Origin: Bacteroidia bacterium
GTDB taxonomy: Bacteria > Bacteroidota > Bacteroidia > B-17B0 > Aurantibacillaceae
Direction of reading: 5' to 3'
DNA length: 64,000 bases
NCBI GenBank assembly: GCA_021740825.1
Contig: JAIOZA010000001.1
Span: 62,001-126,000, forward strand
Position 1 is the first letter of the stretch; each line of letters opens with the position of its first letter. Both the position numbers and the translations under genes were made by a program. Of the stretch, positions 1 through 10,527 are shown one piece after another. The notes beneath the pieces are model-generated. The model made no database searches. It saw only the letters and a program-made list of their open reading frames with translations, and had not been told where the DNA came from.

Positions 1-513
1 AGCACAATTAAATTGCTAAGTCTTGATGATATTAATTTTCAAAATGAAATTGAAGAAACCTCAGCAACAATTGAAGGTAATGCATTATTAAAAGCGAATA
101 CAATATACAAAGAGACTGGAATAAATTGTTTTGCAGATGATAGTGGCTTATTAGTTGATGCAATGAATGGGGCGCCAGGTGTTTATTCGGCAAGATATGC
201 AGGTCCGCAAAAAAATAATGAGAATAACTTGCAAAAACTATTGTTTGACTTAAGAAATACAGAAAACCGCGATGCACATTTTAAAACAGTAATGGCGCTT
301 ATTATTGATGGAAAAGAATATTTATTTGAAGGCATTATAAACGGAAAAATAATTTCAGAAAAAATAGGAACGCATGGTTTTGGCTATGACCCCATTTTTG
401 TTCCAAACGGTTATACTGAAACATTTGCACAATTAAATTCTGAAATTAAAAATACTATATCGCACAGGGCAAGGGCTTTACAAAAAATGCTTGCTTTTAT
501 TAATACAATTTAG
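1..513 (+). CDS. rdgB: Non-canonical purine NTP pyrophosphatase (RdgB/HAM1 family), 5'-truncated by window edge
   Basis: Frame 1 is open from base 1 (STIKLLSLDDI...); motifs FADDSGLLVDAMNGAPGVYSARYAG and HGFGYDPIFVPNG are typical of the family. Confidence 0.93.
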   Translation, partial: STIKLLSLDDINFQNEIEETSATIEGNALLKANTIYKETGINCFADDSGLLVDAMNGAPGVYSARYAGPQKNNENNLQKLLFDLRNTENRDAHFKTVMALIIDGKEYLFEGIINGKIISEKIGTHGFGYDPIFVPNGYTETFAQLNSEIKNTISHRARALQKMLAFINTI

Positions 514-1703
514 TTCGTTACAATTTCATTTGTATTTTTTGAAGCCTTTTTAGAACCACTATACATTTCGTATTTCAACAATTTACATTCTAAAGACGCA
601 TTGAATAATGTCATTTTTTTACTTGGGTGTAAACCAATAGATTTAATCGCTTCCATATTGGATGAAATAATCCAACAGGTCCAACCTCCAAAATCCTTTT
701 TCAATTTATCGCCAATTTGCTTATAAAATGCATTCGTATCTTCCATTTTAATGCGCTCATCATAAGGGGGATTTAATAAAATAGTGCCGTGTGGTTTGGT
801 TGGCATTATATCAAAAAATGAAATATGTTCATACTGAATCACATCATCTACTTTTGCAACTCCACCATTACGCTTAGCCATTTCGAGAGGAATAATTTCA
901 ATATCACTCGAAATAATAGTTGGCATATCGTCTTTTATGCGATTAATACAACTATCATAGATTGTATCCCACAATTCTTTATCAAAATCATGCCATTTCA
1001 TAAAACCAAACTCTTCTCTGAATACACCAGGCGGAATATTATTAGCATATAAAGCTGCTTCAATACCCAAAGTTCCGCTACCGCACATGCCATCAATTAA
1101 TGGTAAATGTGGCTGCCAATTAGATAATAATACTATACCTGCAGCCAAAACTTCTTTCATTGGGGCAGTATCAATATCAACTCTATAGCCACGTTTAAAT
1201 AAAGAATCACCACTACTATCTAAACTAACATTAACCTGATTTCTAAAGATATGAACATAAATTCTTAAAGTTGGCCTTTCTAAATCTACATTAGGTCTCA
1301 CATTAAATTTTTCTACAAAACGATCACAAATAGCATCTTTTGTTTTTTGAGAGATATATAAACTATGGTCAAACTCATCCGAATTAACAGTAGCATTAAT
1401 TGCTAATGTATCATCGGTATTTAATAATTCTTCCCATTCATATTCCTTCATTTTATCGTAAAGCTCATGTTCATTTTCTGCTGTAAAAGAATAAATAGGA
1501 ACTAATACCTTAAGAGCGGTGCGCAAACATAAATTTGCTTTATACATAAAACCTTTGTCTCCAGTAAATGAAACGCCACGTTTAAATGAAACAATATCTC
1601 GGGCACCCAACTTCATTAACTCATTTACTAATACATCTTCTAAACCATGAAAAGTAGTAGCTTTCATTTCAAAATCATGGTCGGTGTTTTTTTTATCTTT
1701 CAA
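510..1703 (-). CDS. THUMP-domain class I SAM-dependent RNA methyltransferase (RlmL/YpsC-like)
   Basis: N-terminal THUMP-like region, LIDGMCGSGTLGIEAALYA SAM motif and LLNPPYDERI NPPY motif. Confidence 0.88.
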   Translation of the reverse strand: MKDKKNTDHDFEMKATTFHGLEDVLVNELMKLGARDIVSFKRGVSFTGDKGFMYKANLCLRTALKVLVPIYSFTAENEHELYDKMKEYEWEELLNTDDTLAINATVNSDEFDHSLYISQKTKDAICDRFVEKFNVRPNVDLERPTLRIYVHIFRNQVNVSLDSSGDSLFKRGYRVDIDTAPMKEVLAAGIVLLSNWQPHLPLIDGMCGSGTLGIEAALYANNIPPGVFREEFGFMKWHDFDKELWDTIYDSCINRIKDDMPTIISSDIEIIPLEMAKRNGGVAKVDDVIQYEHISFFDIMPTKPHGTILLNPPYDERIKMEDTNAFYKQIGDKLKKDFGGWTCWIISSNMEAIKSIGLHPSKKMTLFNASLECKLLKYEMYSGSKKASKNTNEIVTN

Positions 1704-1759
1704 GGGATTTATATTTTTATTACCACGATAAATTTATTTACAGTGATCTTGTTTTTGAA

Positions 1760-2521
1760 TTATCTATTCTTGACGGCATTAAACACTTCTTTCATAAAAC
1801 CAGAAGCAAATACAAAATCTACTAGCTCAGGATTTGTTGTTTTTAAAATATCTTGACTGTTACCTGTCCACCAATGTTTGCCTTTATAAATATATAGTAT
1901 CTTTTGGCCTATCTCCACAACCGAATTCATGTCGTGAGTAATAACAATTGTTGTGATATTAAATTCGTGTGTTAAGCTTTGAATTAAGTTATCAATCACA
2001 ATAGATGTTTTGGGATCTAAGCCAGAATTTGGTTCATCACAAAATAAATACTGTGGATTATTAGCAATCGCTCTTGCTAAAGCTGCTCGTTTTTTCATTC
2101 CTCCAGAAAGCTCACCTGGGTATAATTTATTTTTACCACTCAATTGAACCTTCTCCAGACAAAAATTAACTCTATCTGATTTTTCTGCCTTAGTCATGGT
2201 TGTAAACATATCCAAAGGGAACTGAATATTTTCTTCCAATGTTTGAGAATCGAATAAAGCACCTCCTTGAAACAGCATTCCAATTTTTTTTCTGATCTCT
2301 TGTTTTTCTTTAACATCAAGTGCAGGAAAATTTAAACCATCATACAAAACCTCTCCACTATCAACTTCATGCAAACCAACCATTAGTTTCATAATCGTTG
2401 TTTTACCACTTCCACTCTCCCCAATAATTAAATTAGTTTTGCCTTGCTCAAATACAAACGAAACATCATCAATAACTTTATTATTGCCGAAACTTTTAGA
2501 TATATTTTTAATTTCAATCAT
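1760..2521 (-). CDS. ABC transporter ATP-binding protein, MlaF-like
   Basis: Walker A GESGSGKTT, signature LSGGMKKRAALARA, Walker B YLFCDEPNSGLDP; overlaps the downstream-facing MlaE-like gene. Confidence 0.9.
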   Translation of the reverse strand: MIEIKNISKSFGNNKVIDDVSFVFEQGKTNLIIGESGSGKTTIMKLMVGLHEVDSGEVLYDGLNFPALDVKEKQEIRKKIGMLFQGGALFDSQTLEENIQFPLDMFTTMTKAEKSDRVNFCLEKVQLSGKNKLYPGELSGGMKKRAALARAIANNPQYLFCDEPNSGLDPKTSIVIDNLIQSLTHEFNITTIVITHDMNSVVEIGQKILYIYKGKHWWTGNSQDILKTTNPELVDFVFASGFMKEVFNAVKNR

Positions 2522-3258
2522 GTAAAAAACAATTGCGTTAACAAGAAATTAAAAATCAAAATCAGGATACTACTATAAACAACGGCTGACGTACTGCTTT
2601 TACCTACTTCTAAAGCACCACCATGAGTATAATAACCAAAATAAGAAGAGATAGAAGTAATTAAAAACGCAAACGTAATTACTTTAGTAAAAGAATACCA
2701 TAATTTCCAGGGTTCAAAAAAAGCCTGAATACCAAATATAAATTCGTATGAGGAGCAAGCTTCTGTGGCAATTCCCATCACATAACCCCCAAAAATTCCT
2801 AAAAACATACTAATTGCTATTAAAAAAGGAAGTATTAAAACACCGGCAGCAATTTTTGGTAGTATTAAAAAACCTGCTGAATTTATTCCCATAATTTCAA
2901 GAGCGTCAATTTGTTCTGTTATTCGCATGGATCCAATTTCAGAGGCAATGTTTGATCCCATTTTTCCTGCTAAAATTAAACAAACAATGGTAGGAGAAAA
3001 TTCAAGAAGCATAGACTCTCTTGTTGTAAATCCTAGAGCATATAAGGGAACTATAGGACTTGTAAATCCATAAGCTGCTTGAATTGTAATAACACCGCCC
3101 ATAAAAAATGAGATAATAGCAATAATTGGCAATGAACTAATACCGATATTATCTACTTCATGCACAATTTGTTTCATGTAAACAGATAACTTTTCTGGCT
3201 TACTAAACACGCGTTTAATAAGAATAAAATACCTACCTAAATGAAAAAATAAATTCAT
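2518..3258 (-). CDS. MlaE-family ABC transporter permease
   Basis: Hydrophobic, MlaE/YrbE motif region (FMGGVITIQAAYGF, EIGSMRITEQIDALEIMGINS). Confidence 0.9.
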   Translation of the reverse strand: MNLFFHLGRYFILIKRVFSKPEKLSVYMKQIVHEVDNIGISSLPIIAIISFFMGGVITIQAAYGFTSPIVPLYALGFTTRESMLLEFSPTIVCLILAGKMGSNIASEIGSMRITEQIDALEIMGINSAGFLILPKIAAGVLILPFLIAISMFLGIFGGYVMGIATEACSSYEFIFGIQAFFEPWKLWYSFTKVITFAFLITSISSYFGYYTHGGALEVGKSSTSAVVYSSILILIFNFLLTQLFFT

Positions 3259-3319
3259 AATTTTTGAATGGCTAATATACGACTAAGTGTTTAATTTTTT
3301 TAGAGATGATTTAAATAAA

Positions 3320-3351
3320 AAACGCTACCCACCAATTGGCGAATAGCGTTT
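3320..3351 (-). terminator. Stem-loop terminator downstream of the universal stress protein gene
   Basis: aaacgcta / tagcgttt inverted repeat with T-rich flank on the minus strand, 18 nt beyond the stop of the 3369..4196 CDS. Confidence 0.55.
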
Positions 3352-3368
3352 AATTTTTTTAAGCGAAC

Positions 3369-4196
3369 TTATAATCCTGTTCCAAAACTATTTAAACTAA
3401 CTTTTTTTGTAGGATTAATAGTCATCACTGGCAAATTACTAATATCAACAACCTTTTGCGCTTCAGTGCCACTAAAAAACTCCTTAATGCTTAATGTTGG
3501 TTTATTCATAATTACAATTAAATCAGATTCTATTTTATTTGCATAATCAACAATAGCATCTGCAGCACTTTCACTTGCTAATGATTTATTAGAACAAGAA
3601 ATTCCTTTTCCTTTAATATATTGCTTTACCTGATGAGCATACGCTAATAATTGATTTTCATAGGCTGCATCAGATAAACTAAATACACCTAAAATGCGAA
3701 TAGATGCTCCAAAATAATGAGCAAACTGAACAGCTACATCTACTTTTTCGCGAGATTCTCGAGATAAATCTAATGGCAATAAAATATTTTCACAACCATC
3801 TTTATGTTCTTTTCCTCTAATTGAAATTACAGGGCAAACACATTCTCTAATCATTTTTGAGGCGCTTGCACCAATAATATTTTTAGTACTCATGTGACTT
3901 TCAATACCAGCAATTACTAGAGTAGCATTTATTTCTTCTGCAACACGCGGTACTTCCTCGTAAATGTTTCCTTTAACATTCATAAATTCAGTAGGAACTC
4001 CACTTTCAGCTTCAGTTTGCTTTGTTAAAGTTTTTAATTCATCGTAATTTTCCTCTCCTACTTTTTCGTAAGCATGCAGTAAAACTATTTTGGAGTGAGT
4101 ATATTTTGCTAAATTATATGCCTGTGTAATTGCTAATAAGGATTGTTCAGTAAAATCAACAGGAATTAAAAGTGTGCCGCGTTCTTGTAACTTCAT
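3369..4196 (-). CDS. Universal stress protein, tandem UspA domains
   Basis: LIPVDFTEQSLLAITQAYNLAK and second domain ILLPLDLSRESREKVDVAVQFA. Confidence 0.88.
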   Translation of the reverse strand: MKLQERGTLLIPVDFTEQSLLAITQAYNLAKYTHSKIVLLHAYEKVGEENYDELKTLTKQTEAESGVPTEFMNVKGNIYEEVPRVAEEINATLVIAGIESHMSTKNIIGASASKMIRECVCPVISIRGKEHKDGCENILLPLDLSRESREKVDVAVQFAHYFGASIRILGVFSLSDAAYENQLLAYAHQVKQYIKGKGISCSNKSLASESAADAIVDYANKIESDLIVIMNKPTLSIKEFFSGTEAQKVVDISNLPVMTINPTKKVSLNSFGTGL

Positions 4197-4349
4197 GTAT
4201 AAAGGTTTTAGTTATTTAATTTACGCTAATAACATACAAAAGTAGTCAAATTAATGATATTTAGTGCTTTATAAAAATAATTTTCAAGAATAGCGTGTTA
4301 ATTAAATAAATTTACCGATATTTGCAGCCCAAACTTAAAAAATAATAAA

Positions 4350-4868
4350 ATGGCAGTAAAGATTAGACTACAAAGACACGGAAAGAAAGACGCAGCGTTT
4401 TTCCACGTGGTAGCAGCGGATGGTCGTGCACCAAGAGATGGAGCTTTTATAGAAAAATTAGGAACATACAATCCTAATACGAATCCGGCAACTATTGATT
4501 TAAATTTCGAAAATACCTTAAAATGGTTACAAAACGGTGCTGTACCAACAGATACTTGTAAAGCTATTTTATCTTATAAAGGTATTATGATGAAAAAACA
4601 CCTCTTAGATGGGGTTAAAAAAGGCGCTTTAACTGAAGCGCAGGTTGAAGAACGATTTGCTAAATGGTTAGATCAAAAAGCAAGCAAAATAAATTCTAAA
4701 AAAGATAATTTATCATCTGATGCTAAAAAAGCAATTGCTGATAAATTTAAAGCAGAAACAGCATCTAAAGAAGCAAGGTCGGCAAAAATTGCAGCTAAAA
4801 CTGCAGTAACGGAAGCTCCAGTTGAAGATACTACTGCTGAAACTCCAGCTGAAAACACAGAAGCTTAA
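4350..4868 (+). CDS. rpsP: 30S ribosomal protein S16 with long Ala/Glu/Lys-rich C-terminal extension
   Basis: [42 protein letters not shown]. Confidence 0.97.
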   Translation: MAVKIRLQRHGKKDAAFFHVVAADGRAPRDGAFIEKLGTYNPNTNPATIDLNFENTLKWLQNGAVPTDTCKAILSYKGIMMKKHLLDGVKKGALTEAQVEERFAKWLDQKASKINSKKDNLSSDAKKAIADKFKAETASKEARSAKIAAKTAVTEAPVEDTTAETPAENTEA

Positions 4869-4885
4869 TTCTAAATTTAAGATAC

Positions 4886-4921
4886 AAAAAACCCGATATG
4901 TTAAATCATATCGGGTTTTTT
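4886..4921 (+). terminator. Rho-independent terminator after rpsP
   Basis: aaaaaacccgatatg-ttaaat-catatcgggtttttt, 15-bp stem with T tract. Confidence 0.9.
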
Positions 4922-4966
4922 ATTTACAATCGCTAATGTTCTAAATTATTGGTAATTCCTGCTAAT

Positions 4967-5842
4967 TTAATTTTGCAATACTTGCATCATAGCCTTTGCT
5001 TTTAGCATACATTCATCATATTCGGCTTCCGCATTGCACATCGCAGTTATGGCGCTACCTACCGTAAAACTCAAATACTTTTTTTCTTCATCATAAAAAA
5101 TACTTCTTATTAGCACACTTAAATCAAAGTCGCCCTTTTCATCAATGTATCCTAAAGCGCCAGAATACGGACCACGATTATATAACTCAAATTCGTCAAT
5201 TAACTGCATGGCTCTTATTTTTGGAGCTCCAGTCATGCTTGCCATAGGGAAAGTAGCATTTAAAATATCATTAAATGACATGTTTTCCTTTAATTCGCAA
5301 CTTACCGTACTTACCATTTGATGAACTTGCGTATAACTTTCGATATCAAATAGCTTATCAACCTTTACACTTCCTTTGGCTGCAATTCGCGATAAATCAT
5401 TTCTAGCAACATCCACAATCATAACATTTTCGTTGCGCTCCTTTAAGTTTGATTTCAATTCTACTTTAATGGTATCATCTTCTGCTTGTGTGACTCCTCT
5501 TTTAGCTGTGCCCTTGATGGGTTTTGTATATAAAGTACTTCCTGTTTTTGTTAAAAAAAGCTCCGGACTGGATGAAATAATATATTGTTTGTCAAATTTT
5601 GCTAAAGACGAGTAAGGGGCTTTACTTATTGCATTTAGTTTTTGATAAATGGATAGAGGATCAATGCAAACATCTTTTGCTTCAAAAGTTATGCAGTAAT
5701 TTATTTCATAAATATCTCCCTGTTGTATATGTTGTTTTAAAGCATTTACATGTTCAACGTAATTTTGTTTGCTTATAGTAGGATTTATTTTTATACTATT
5801 TTCTTCGCTGCTAGTATATTCGAAATCTAGCTCATTAAACAA
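4967..5842 (-). CDS. Chorismate-binding enzyme, aminodeoxychorismate synthase component I / anthranilate synthase component I family (reading frame stays open upstream to 6106)
   Basis: GDIYEINYCITFEA, KPIKGTAKRG, IVDVARNDLSRIA, FPMASMTGAPKIRAMQLIDEFE, RGPYSGALGYI. Confidence 0.9.
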   Translation of the reverse strand: MFNELDFEYTSSEENSIKINPTISKQNYVEHVNALKQHIQQGDIYEINYCITFEAKDVCIDPLSIYQKLNAISKAPYSSLAKFDKQYIISSSPELFLTKTGSTLYTKPIKGTAKRGVTQAEDDTIKVELKSNLKERNENVMIVDVARNDLSRIAAKGSVKVDKLFDIESYTQVHQMVSTVSCELKENMSFNDILNATFPMASMTGAPKIRAMQLIDEFELYNRGPYSGALGYIDEKGDFDLSVLIRSIFYDEEKKYLSFTVGSAITAMCNAEAEYDECMLKAKAMMQVLQN

Positions 5843-6157
5843 AATACATTGTTCAGCTTCAATAAATAGTTCCTTTTGAAAATTAAGTGGATTAGTATCC
5901 TTTAATTTAAAAAATTCAATATTTTGCTTAAAGTCATAGTTAATAAAGCATATGTGTTCCTTGTCATTCTCAAAATAATTTCGCGGCTCAATATTCGAAA
6001 TAAGGATTTTGTTCTTAAAACCAGATTTATTGTAATTGCAAAAATATAATGCAAAGTACTTATTATTGTCTAAATATGTTTTAATGGATTGAATGAAATT
6101 ATTTCCTTACTTAGTTATTCAATTGGACCTTGTCCCAAAATTAATTAATTTATTAAA

Positions 6158-7306
6158 TTATAATTTATCGTTAAAATCTATCAATAATTTACAAACTTCT
6201 AAATACTTAGTTAGTGGCAAAGTTTGTTCTAAATCATAAATATCGTGATAAACTTGGATGCCACCCATGGTATAAATAAAAAAACTAGGTACTCCTTTTT
6301 CGGTAAACCAATAATGGTCACTATTAGCAGCTTTACCACGTTGTTTAATTTGTTTTACATAATTTTTATTTAAGTTAATTTGATTTAATTTTTGAAACTG
6401 GTCTTTAAATACAGTAGCATTTACAACCATAATTCCATCGTCTCCCGTACCTAATAAATCTAAATTAGTTAAAAATTTTATTTTTGATAAAGGGAAAATA
6501 GGATGCTCCGAAAAATATTTTGATCCTAATAAACCAGCTTCTTCTCCGCTAAAAAATATAAATACTACAGAATATTTGGAAGGATTTTTTTGATAATACC
6601 GTGCTAAGTTTAATAACACACTCACTCCACTTGCATTATCATTAGCTCCTGGAAAATAGGTGTCTTTTCCCATTGCTCCTAAGTGATCGTAATGAGCAGT
6701 ATATACAATAAAACTATCGGGATGCTGAAAACCTTTTATGTATCCGATTAAATTTTGGGATTTAAAATGTTGAATAAATTTATTTTCAAAATTAACATTA
6801 ATAGTTTTTAAGTCGTTTGGAAAAGAATCTTTTAACAACTCAATTACCGTATTATTAGATAGATTGCTAGCAACTGAATAGGTTAATTTTTTCTTTAATT
6901 TTACAATTAGTGGGAACACTGTTTCGCCAACTTTAGCTTGATAAGTAATACTGTCGGTTTTAATCAATTGAAATTTCATCTTAAGAGATTTAGCACTAGG
7001 TTCTATTAAATAATGCCTACCTGCAACAATTGTTTTACCATCTAATAAAACAGACATATTTCCGGGAAATGTATTCACTGGAAATTCATAATTTTGTGCA
7101 TATGATTTTCCGAATTTACAAACCCCAATGGTTTTTAATTCTTTTGAAATAAAACTAGCCGCCTTATTTACTCCGTTATTTGCGTAACCACGTCCTAATA
7201 ACTCTTTAGAACACAATTTTTTAATTATAAGACGAGCGTATGTTGTATCCTGACCATAAAAAATATTGGACAGAATAAATAATAAAATTGTGTAAAAAAA
7301 TCGCAT
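6158..7306 (-). CDS. M28-family metallopeptidase, secreted
   Basis: N-terminal signal peptide; YTAHYDHLG, PGANDNASGVSVLLNLAR, FIFFSGEEAGLLGS, NSDHYWFTEKGVPSFF. Confidence 0.88.
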   Translation of the reverse strand: MRFFYTILLFILSNIFYGQDTTYARLIIKKLCSKELLGRGYANNGVNKAASFISKELKTIGVCKFGKSYAQNYEFPVNTFPGNMSVLLDGKTIVAGRHYLIEPSAKSLKMKFQLIKTDSITYQAKVGETVFPLIVKLKKKLTYSVASNLSNNTVIELLKDSFPNDLKTINVNFENKFIQHFKSQNLIGYIKGFQHPDSFIVYTAHYDHLGAMGKDTYFPGANDNASGVSVLLNLARYYQKNPSKYSVVFIFFSGEEAGLLGSKYFSEHPIFPLSKIKFLTNLDLLGTGDDGIMVVNATVFKDQFQKLNQINLNKNYVKQIKQRGKAANSDHYWFTEKGVPSFFIYTMGGIQVYHDIYDLEQTLPLTKYLEVCKLLIDFNDKL

Positions 7307-7356
7307 GCAATAGTTTTTATACTTAGATTAAGTTCAGAAAATTGACTCTATATAAT

Positions 7357-7971
7357 TTAAGCGAAGCGTTTTTTAGCCAATGAAAAAAATGTTTTCACTA
7401 CTTCATTATCATCATTCCAATTATAAATTGATTGTAATCCGTTCAAATAATTTTCCAAATCATTTTTTGACGTAACGGCATCTATCTGCTCAATAGCAAT
7501 ATTATATTCATTAGCATTGGCAGCAAATAATTCATTAATGACTCTAAACTTGTCGTTTAAATTAATAACTATTTTTGGAATTAATTTCCGCTCCACCTTA
7601 ACCTCTACGGCAATTTCTGATTTTTCAACATCAGGTTTTGCAGCAACTTCTTTTGAATTAACATCTTCGGTTACTTTTAGAGCAAAGTTAGTAACTTGAT
7701 TTACCTCAGCTTTTGAATCTAATACAACCATTTTTTCTTCGGCCTGTTGTTCATTCATTATCTTTAGATGTAAATTTAAATCAGGAGATACATCTTTATG
7801 CTCTTTCAATACCACGTAAGCCGAAACTAACTTATTAGTTTGTTGAATATACAAATGCAAATTCTCTGCATATTGCGTGCTTGGAGAAGGATGCTTTTCA
7901 AATTTTTCAATACTAATTTTTAATTCGGCTAATGACGATTGAAGTTGCTTAAGTAGAAGATCCGTTTGCAT
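7357..7971 (-). CDS. Hypothetical protein
   Basis: Intact 204-aa ORF with a plausible start and position; KIVINLNDKFRVINELFAANANEYNIAIEQI segment recalls a conserved Bacteroidota protein. Confidence 0.6.
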   Translation of the reverse strand: MQTDLLLKQLQSSLAELKISIEKFEKHPSPSTQYAENLHLYIQQTNKLVSAYVVLKEHKDVSPDLNLHLKIMNEQQAEEKMVVLDSKAEVNQVTNFALKVTEDVNSKEVAAKPDVEKSEIAVEVKVERKLIPKIVINLNDKFRVINELFAANANEYNIAIEQIDAVTSKNDLENYLNGLQSIYNWNDDNEVVKTFFSLAKKRFA

Positions 7972-8055
7972 AATGTGAATAATTAAAAATTAAAAATACT
8001 TCATTTTATCTTTACTTAGTTTATTTTTAAGTTTTGTTATTAATATATAATAAAC

Positions 8056-8637
8056 ATGTTTTTAGAGAACATTAAACATAGTACAGGCCGTAAAGGTTGG
8101 ATTGAGGTAGTTTGCGGCTCTATGTTTTCGGGCAAAACTGAAGAATTAATAAGGCGCTTAAGACGTGCGCAATTTGCAAAACAAAAAGTAGAGATTTTTA
8201 AACCTCAAATAGACACACGCTATCACGAAGAAAAAGTAATTTCTCATCAAGGAAACGAAATTCATAGCACACCTGTTCCATCAAGTTCCAATATTTTATT
8301 ATTGGCAAATGATGTTGATGTGGTTGGAATTGACGAAGCGCAGTTTTTTGATATGGAACTGGTGAACGTTTGTAATCAATTAGCAGATAGTGGCGTTAGG
8401 GTTATAATTGCTGGATTAGATATGGACTTTAAAGGGCAACCTTTTGGACCAATGCCTGCATTATTAGCTTGTGCAGAATATGTAACAAAAGTTCATGCAA
8501 TTTGCATGACTTGTGGAAGTTTAGCACATGTGTCTCACAGAAAAACGGCTGAAACTAGTTTGGTTTTATTGGGAGAAACCGATAGTTATGAACCACTATG
8601 CAGAGATTGTTTTAATGAAGCTAATAAAATGAAGTAG
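8056..8637 (+). CDS. tdk: Thymidine kinase
   Basis: [19 protein letters not shown]-loop, [10 protein letters not shown], zinc-binding CMTCG...CRDC. Confidence 0.95.
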   Translation: MFLENIKHSTGRKGWIEVVCGSMFSGKTEELIRRLRRAQFAKQKVEIFKPQIDTRYHEEKVISHQGNEIHSTPVPSSSNILLLANDVDVVGIDEAQFFDMELVNVCNQLADSGVRVIIAGLDMDFKGQPFGPMPALLACAEYVTKVHAICMTCGSLAHVSHRKTAETSLVLLGETDSYEPLCRDCFNEANKMK

Positions 8638-8731
8638 TGCTTTTTTAAGATAAATTTAATACTAAACTATCACGATAAATTAGATCTGAGTAAAGAAGAT
8701 ACAAGTATTAGAACTTTGAAATAAGAAGCAA

Positions 8732-9193
8732 TTACATAGAAGCGTAATTGGTTGATTTTACTACACTTCCAGTCTCATCCCACTGTGTCCACGTACCAGT
8801 TTTTTCGCCGTCTTTATATTCCATTTTAAAAAGTTTTGTTCCTTTATCATCATATACAAACCAAGCTCCGTCTTTTTTATCATTTTTATAAGACGCTTCG
8901 GCAATTATAGTTCCATTTGTATTAAAACGGGTCCATAATCCAAACTTTAAATTACTTTCATAATTGCCAACTTCTCTTTTATTTCCATTTTCATAGTACT
9001 TTACAACTTCGCCATCCATTTTTCCATTTTTTATTGATAAAACTTCCTTTATAGCTCCAGTTTCAAAATAAGTAGTATAATTTCCAGTGTAAGCAACTTC
9101 ATTTTGAACATATAGTCCATTTTTTAGTATAATTTCTTGAGAAAACACTATTCTGCCTAAAAATAAGCAACCTAAAAGAAATAAATTTTTCAT
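8732..9193 (-). CDS. MORN/YwqK-repeat protein, secreted
   Basis: Signal peptide followed by repeats such as YENGNKREVGNYESNLKFGLWTRFNTNG. Confidence 0.75.
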   Translation of the reverse strand: MKNLFLLGCLFLGRIVFSQEIILKNGLYVQNEVAYTGNYTTYFETGAIKEVLSIKNGKMDGEVVKYYENGNKREVGNYESNLKFGLWTRFNTNGTIIAEASYKNDKKDGAWFVYDDKGTKLFKMEYKDGEKTGTWTQWDETGSVVKSTNYASM

Positions 9194-9315
9194 GATAACA
9201 GAGTACTAAAGATTAAAAAAAAACTTAATTTGAATTCAATACAAGTATACCACTAAAAACAGGAAATTGTTACAATAGTAACAAAAAATTAACATTAAAT
9301 TTACATTGGATTAAG

Positions 9316-9693
9316 CTATTCAGCTATTAAATCGACGTAAATACGATCTAAATTGACTTGTAAGTCTTTTAAATTAAGCATTTTGGACTCAAATCCAATT
9401 TGCGAAAATTCCAATGTTAAATTATCATCAGAATTAAATTCGAGATAAATAAAAAAGTTACCATCTAAATCAGAATAAACTGATTTTTGACAATTAGCAC
9501 AATTAATTTTAACACCTGCTAAAAACTCATTGTTTTTTTTATCGATTATCTTGCCTGTTAATATTAATGAATTAGTTTTTCTAAGCACTGGTTCTTCGAT
9601 AGAAAGAGCTAACTTAGAAACAAAAAAACTTAAAATAAAAATAAGCGCGATACCTTTTTTCATGGTGTAAATTAAATGAACATAGTTTAACAT
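9316..9693 (-). CDS. Carboxypeptidase-regulatory-like domain protein, secreted
   Basis: Signal peptide then LTGKIIDKKNNEFLAGVKINC...SVYSDLDGNFFIYL; start more likely at the internal Met (MKKGIALIF, about 9663). Confidence 0.7.
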   Translation of the reverse strand: MLNYVHLIYTMKKGIALIFILSFFVSKLALSIEEPVLRKTNSLILTGKIIDKKNNEFLAGVKINCANCQKSVYSDLDGNFFIYLEFNSDDNLTLEFSQIGFESKMLNLKDLQVNLDRIYVDLIAE

Positions 9694-9759
9694 AAGTTAA
9701 GTTTAATGTTACCGGAATGTTAATATTTAATTTTTACATTTATAACAATAAGCGATTGA

Positions 9760-10410
9760 ATGAAAACAGCCATAATTTTAGGAGCAACTGGATTAACAGG
9801 AACAGAATTAGTAAAACAACTGTTAAATGATGACTATTATAAAAAAGTAGTATTATTTTCTCGAAAAAGCACAAACATTAACCACTGTAAATTAACTGAA
9901 TACATAACTGATTTTGATCAACTTCATAAAATCAAGCATTTGATAATTGGTGATATTGTTTTTTGTTGCCTTGGAACAACCATAAAAGCTGCGGGATCAA
10001 AAACAGCGTTTAGAGAAGTTGATTTTAAATACATTTCTGATTTTGCGGAATTTGCAAAGCAAAATGGACTTAATCAGTTTTATTTACAAAGTTCTGTCGG
10101 TGCAGATAGCAAATCCAAGAATTTTTACCTGAAAACAAAAGGTGAAACGGAGAATGCCATTAGGAAATTAGATTTTGAGTCATTTACTATTTTCAGGCCA
10201 TCAATGCTTTTAGGTAATCGCATAGAATTTAGGTTCGGTGAAACGTTAGGGAAATTAGTGATGCAATTTTTTTCATTTTTATTTGTTGGAAGATTAAAAC
10301 TTTATAAAGCAATTGATGCAAAGCAAGTTGCTAAGGCCATGATTTATGAATCGAAATTAAATAAAGTGGGGAATTTTGTTTTTGAAAATGACAAATTATT
10401 AGACTATTAA
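9760..10410 (+). CDS. NAD(P)-binding Rossmann protein (HTATIP2-like oxidoreductase)
   Basis: MKTAIILGATGLTGTELVKQLL, FYLQSSVGAD, FTIFRPSMLLGNR. Confidence 0.83.
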   Translation: MKTAIILGATGLTGTELVKQLLNDDYYKKVVLFSRKSTNINHCKLTEYITDFDQLHKIKHLIIGDIVFCCLGTTIKAAGSKTAFREVDFKYISDFAEFAKQNGLNQFYLQSSVGADSKSKNFYLKTKGETENAIRKLDFESFTIFRPSMLLGNRIEFRFGETLGKLVMQFFSFLFVGRLKLYKAIDAKQVAKAMIYESKLNKVGNFVFENDKLLDY

Positions 10411-10514
10411 AAGTAAAAATAATGCTACATTCTAAATGCAGAAAATCTGATAGTAATAAAGCATTATTTAATAGTTTAAATAAAATGAAAGTCATAAATT
10501 AAGTTTTAAAAAAG

Positions 10515-10522
10515 TATCTTTG
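10515..10522 (+). promoter_or_regulatory. Bacteroidota -7 promoter element upstream of cdaA
   Basis: TATCTTTG matches TAnnTTTG; ends 5 nt before the GTG start. Confidence 0.6.
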
Positions 10523-10527
10523 CACTC

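Noticed and set aside
32-277. 81-aa minus ORF
   Set aside because: Antisense to rdgB, spurious
8732-9193. YwqK-type antitoxin of a toxin-antitoxin system
   Set aside because: Only MORN-like repeats after a signal peptide; no adjacent toxin gene
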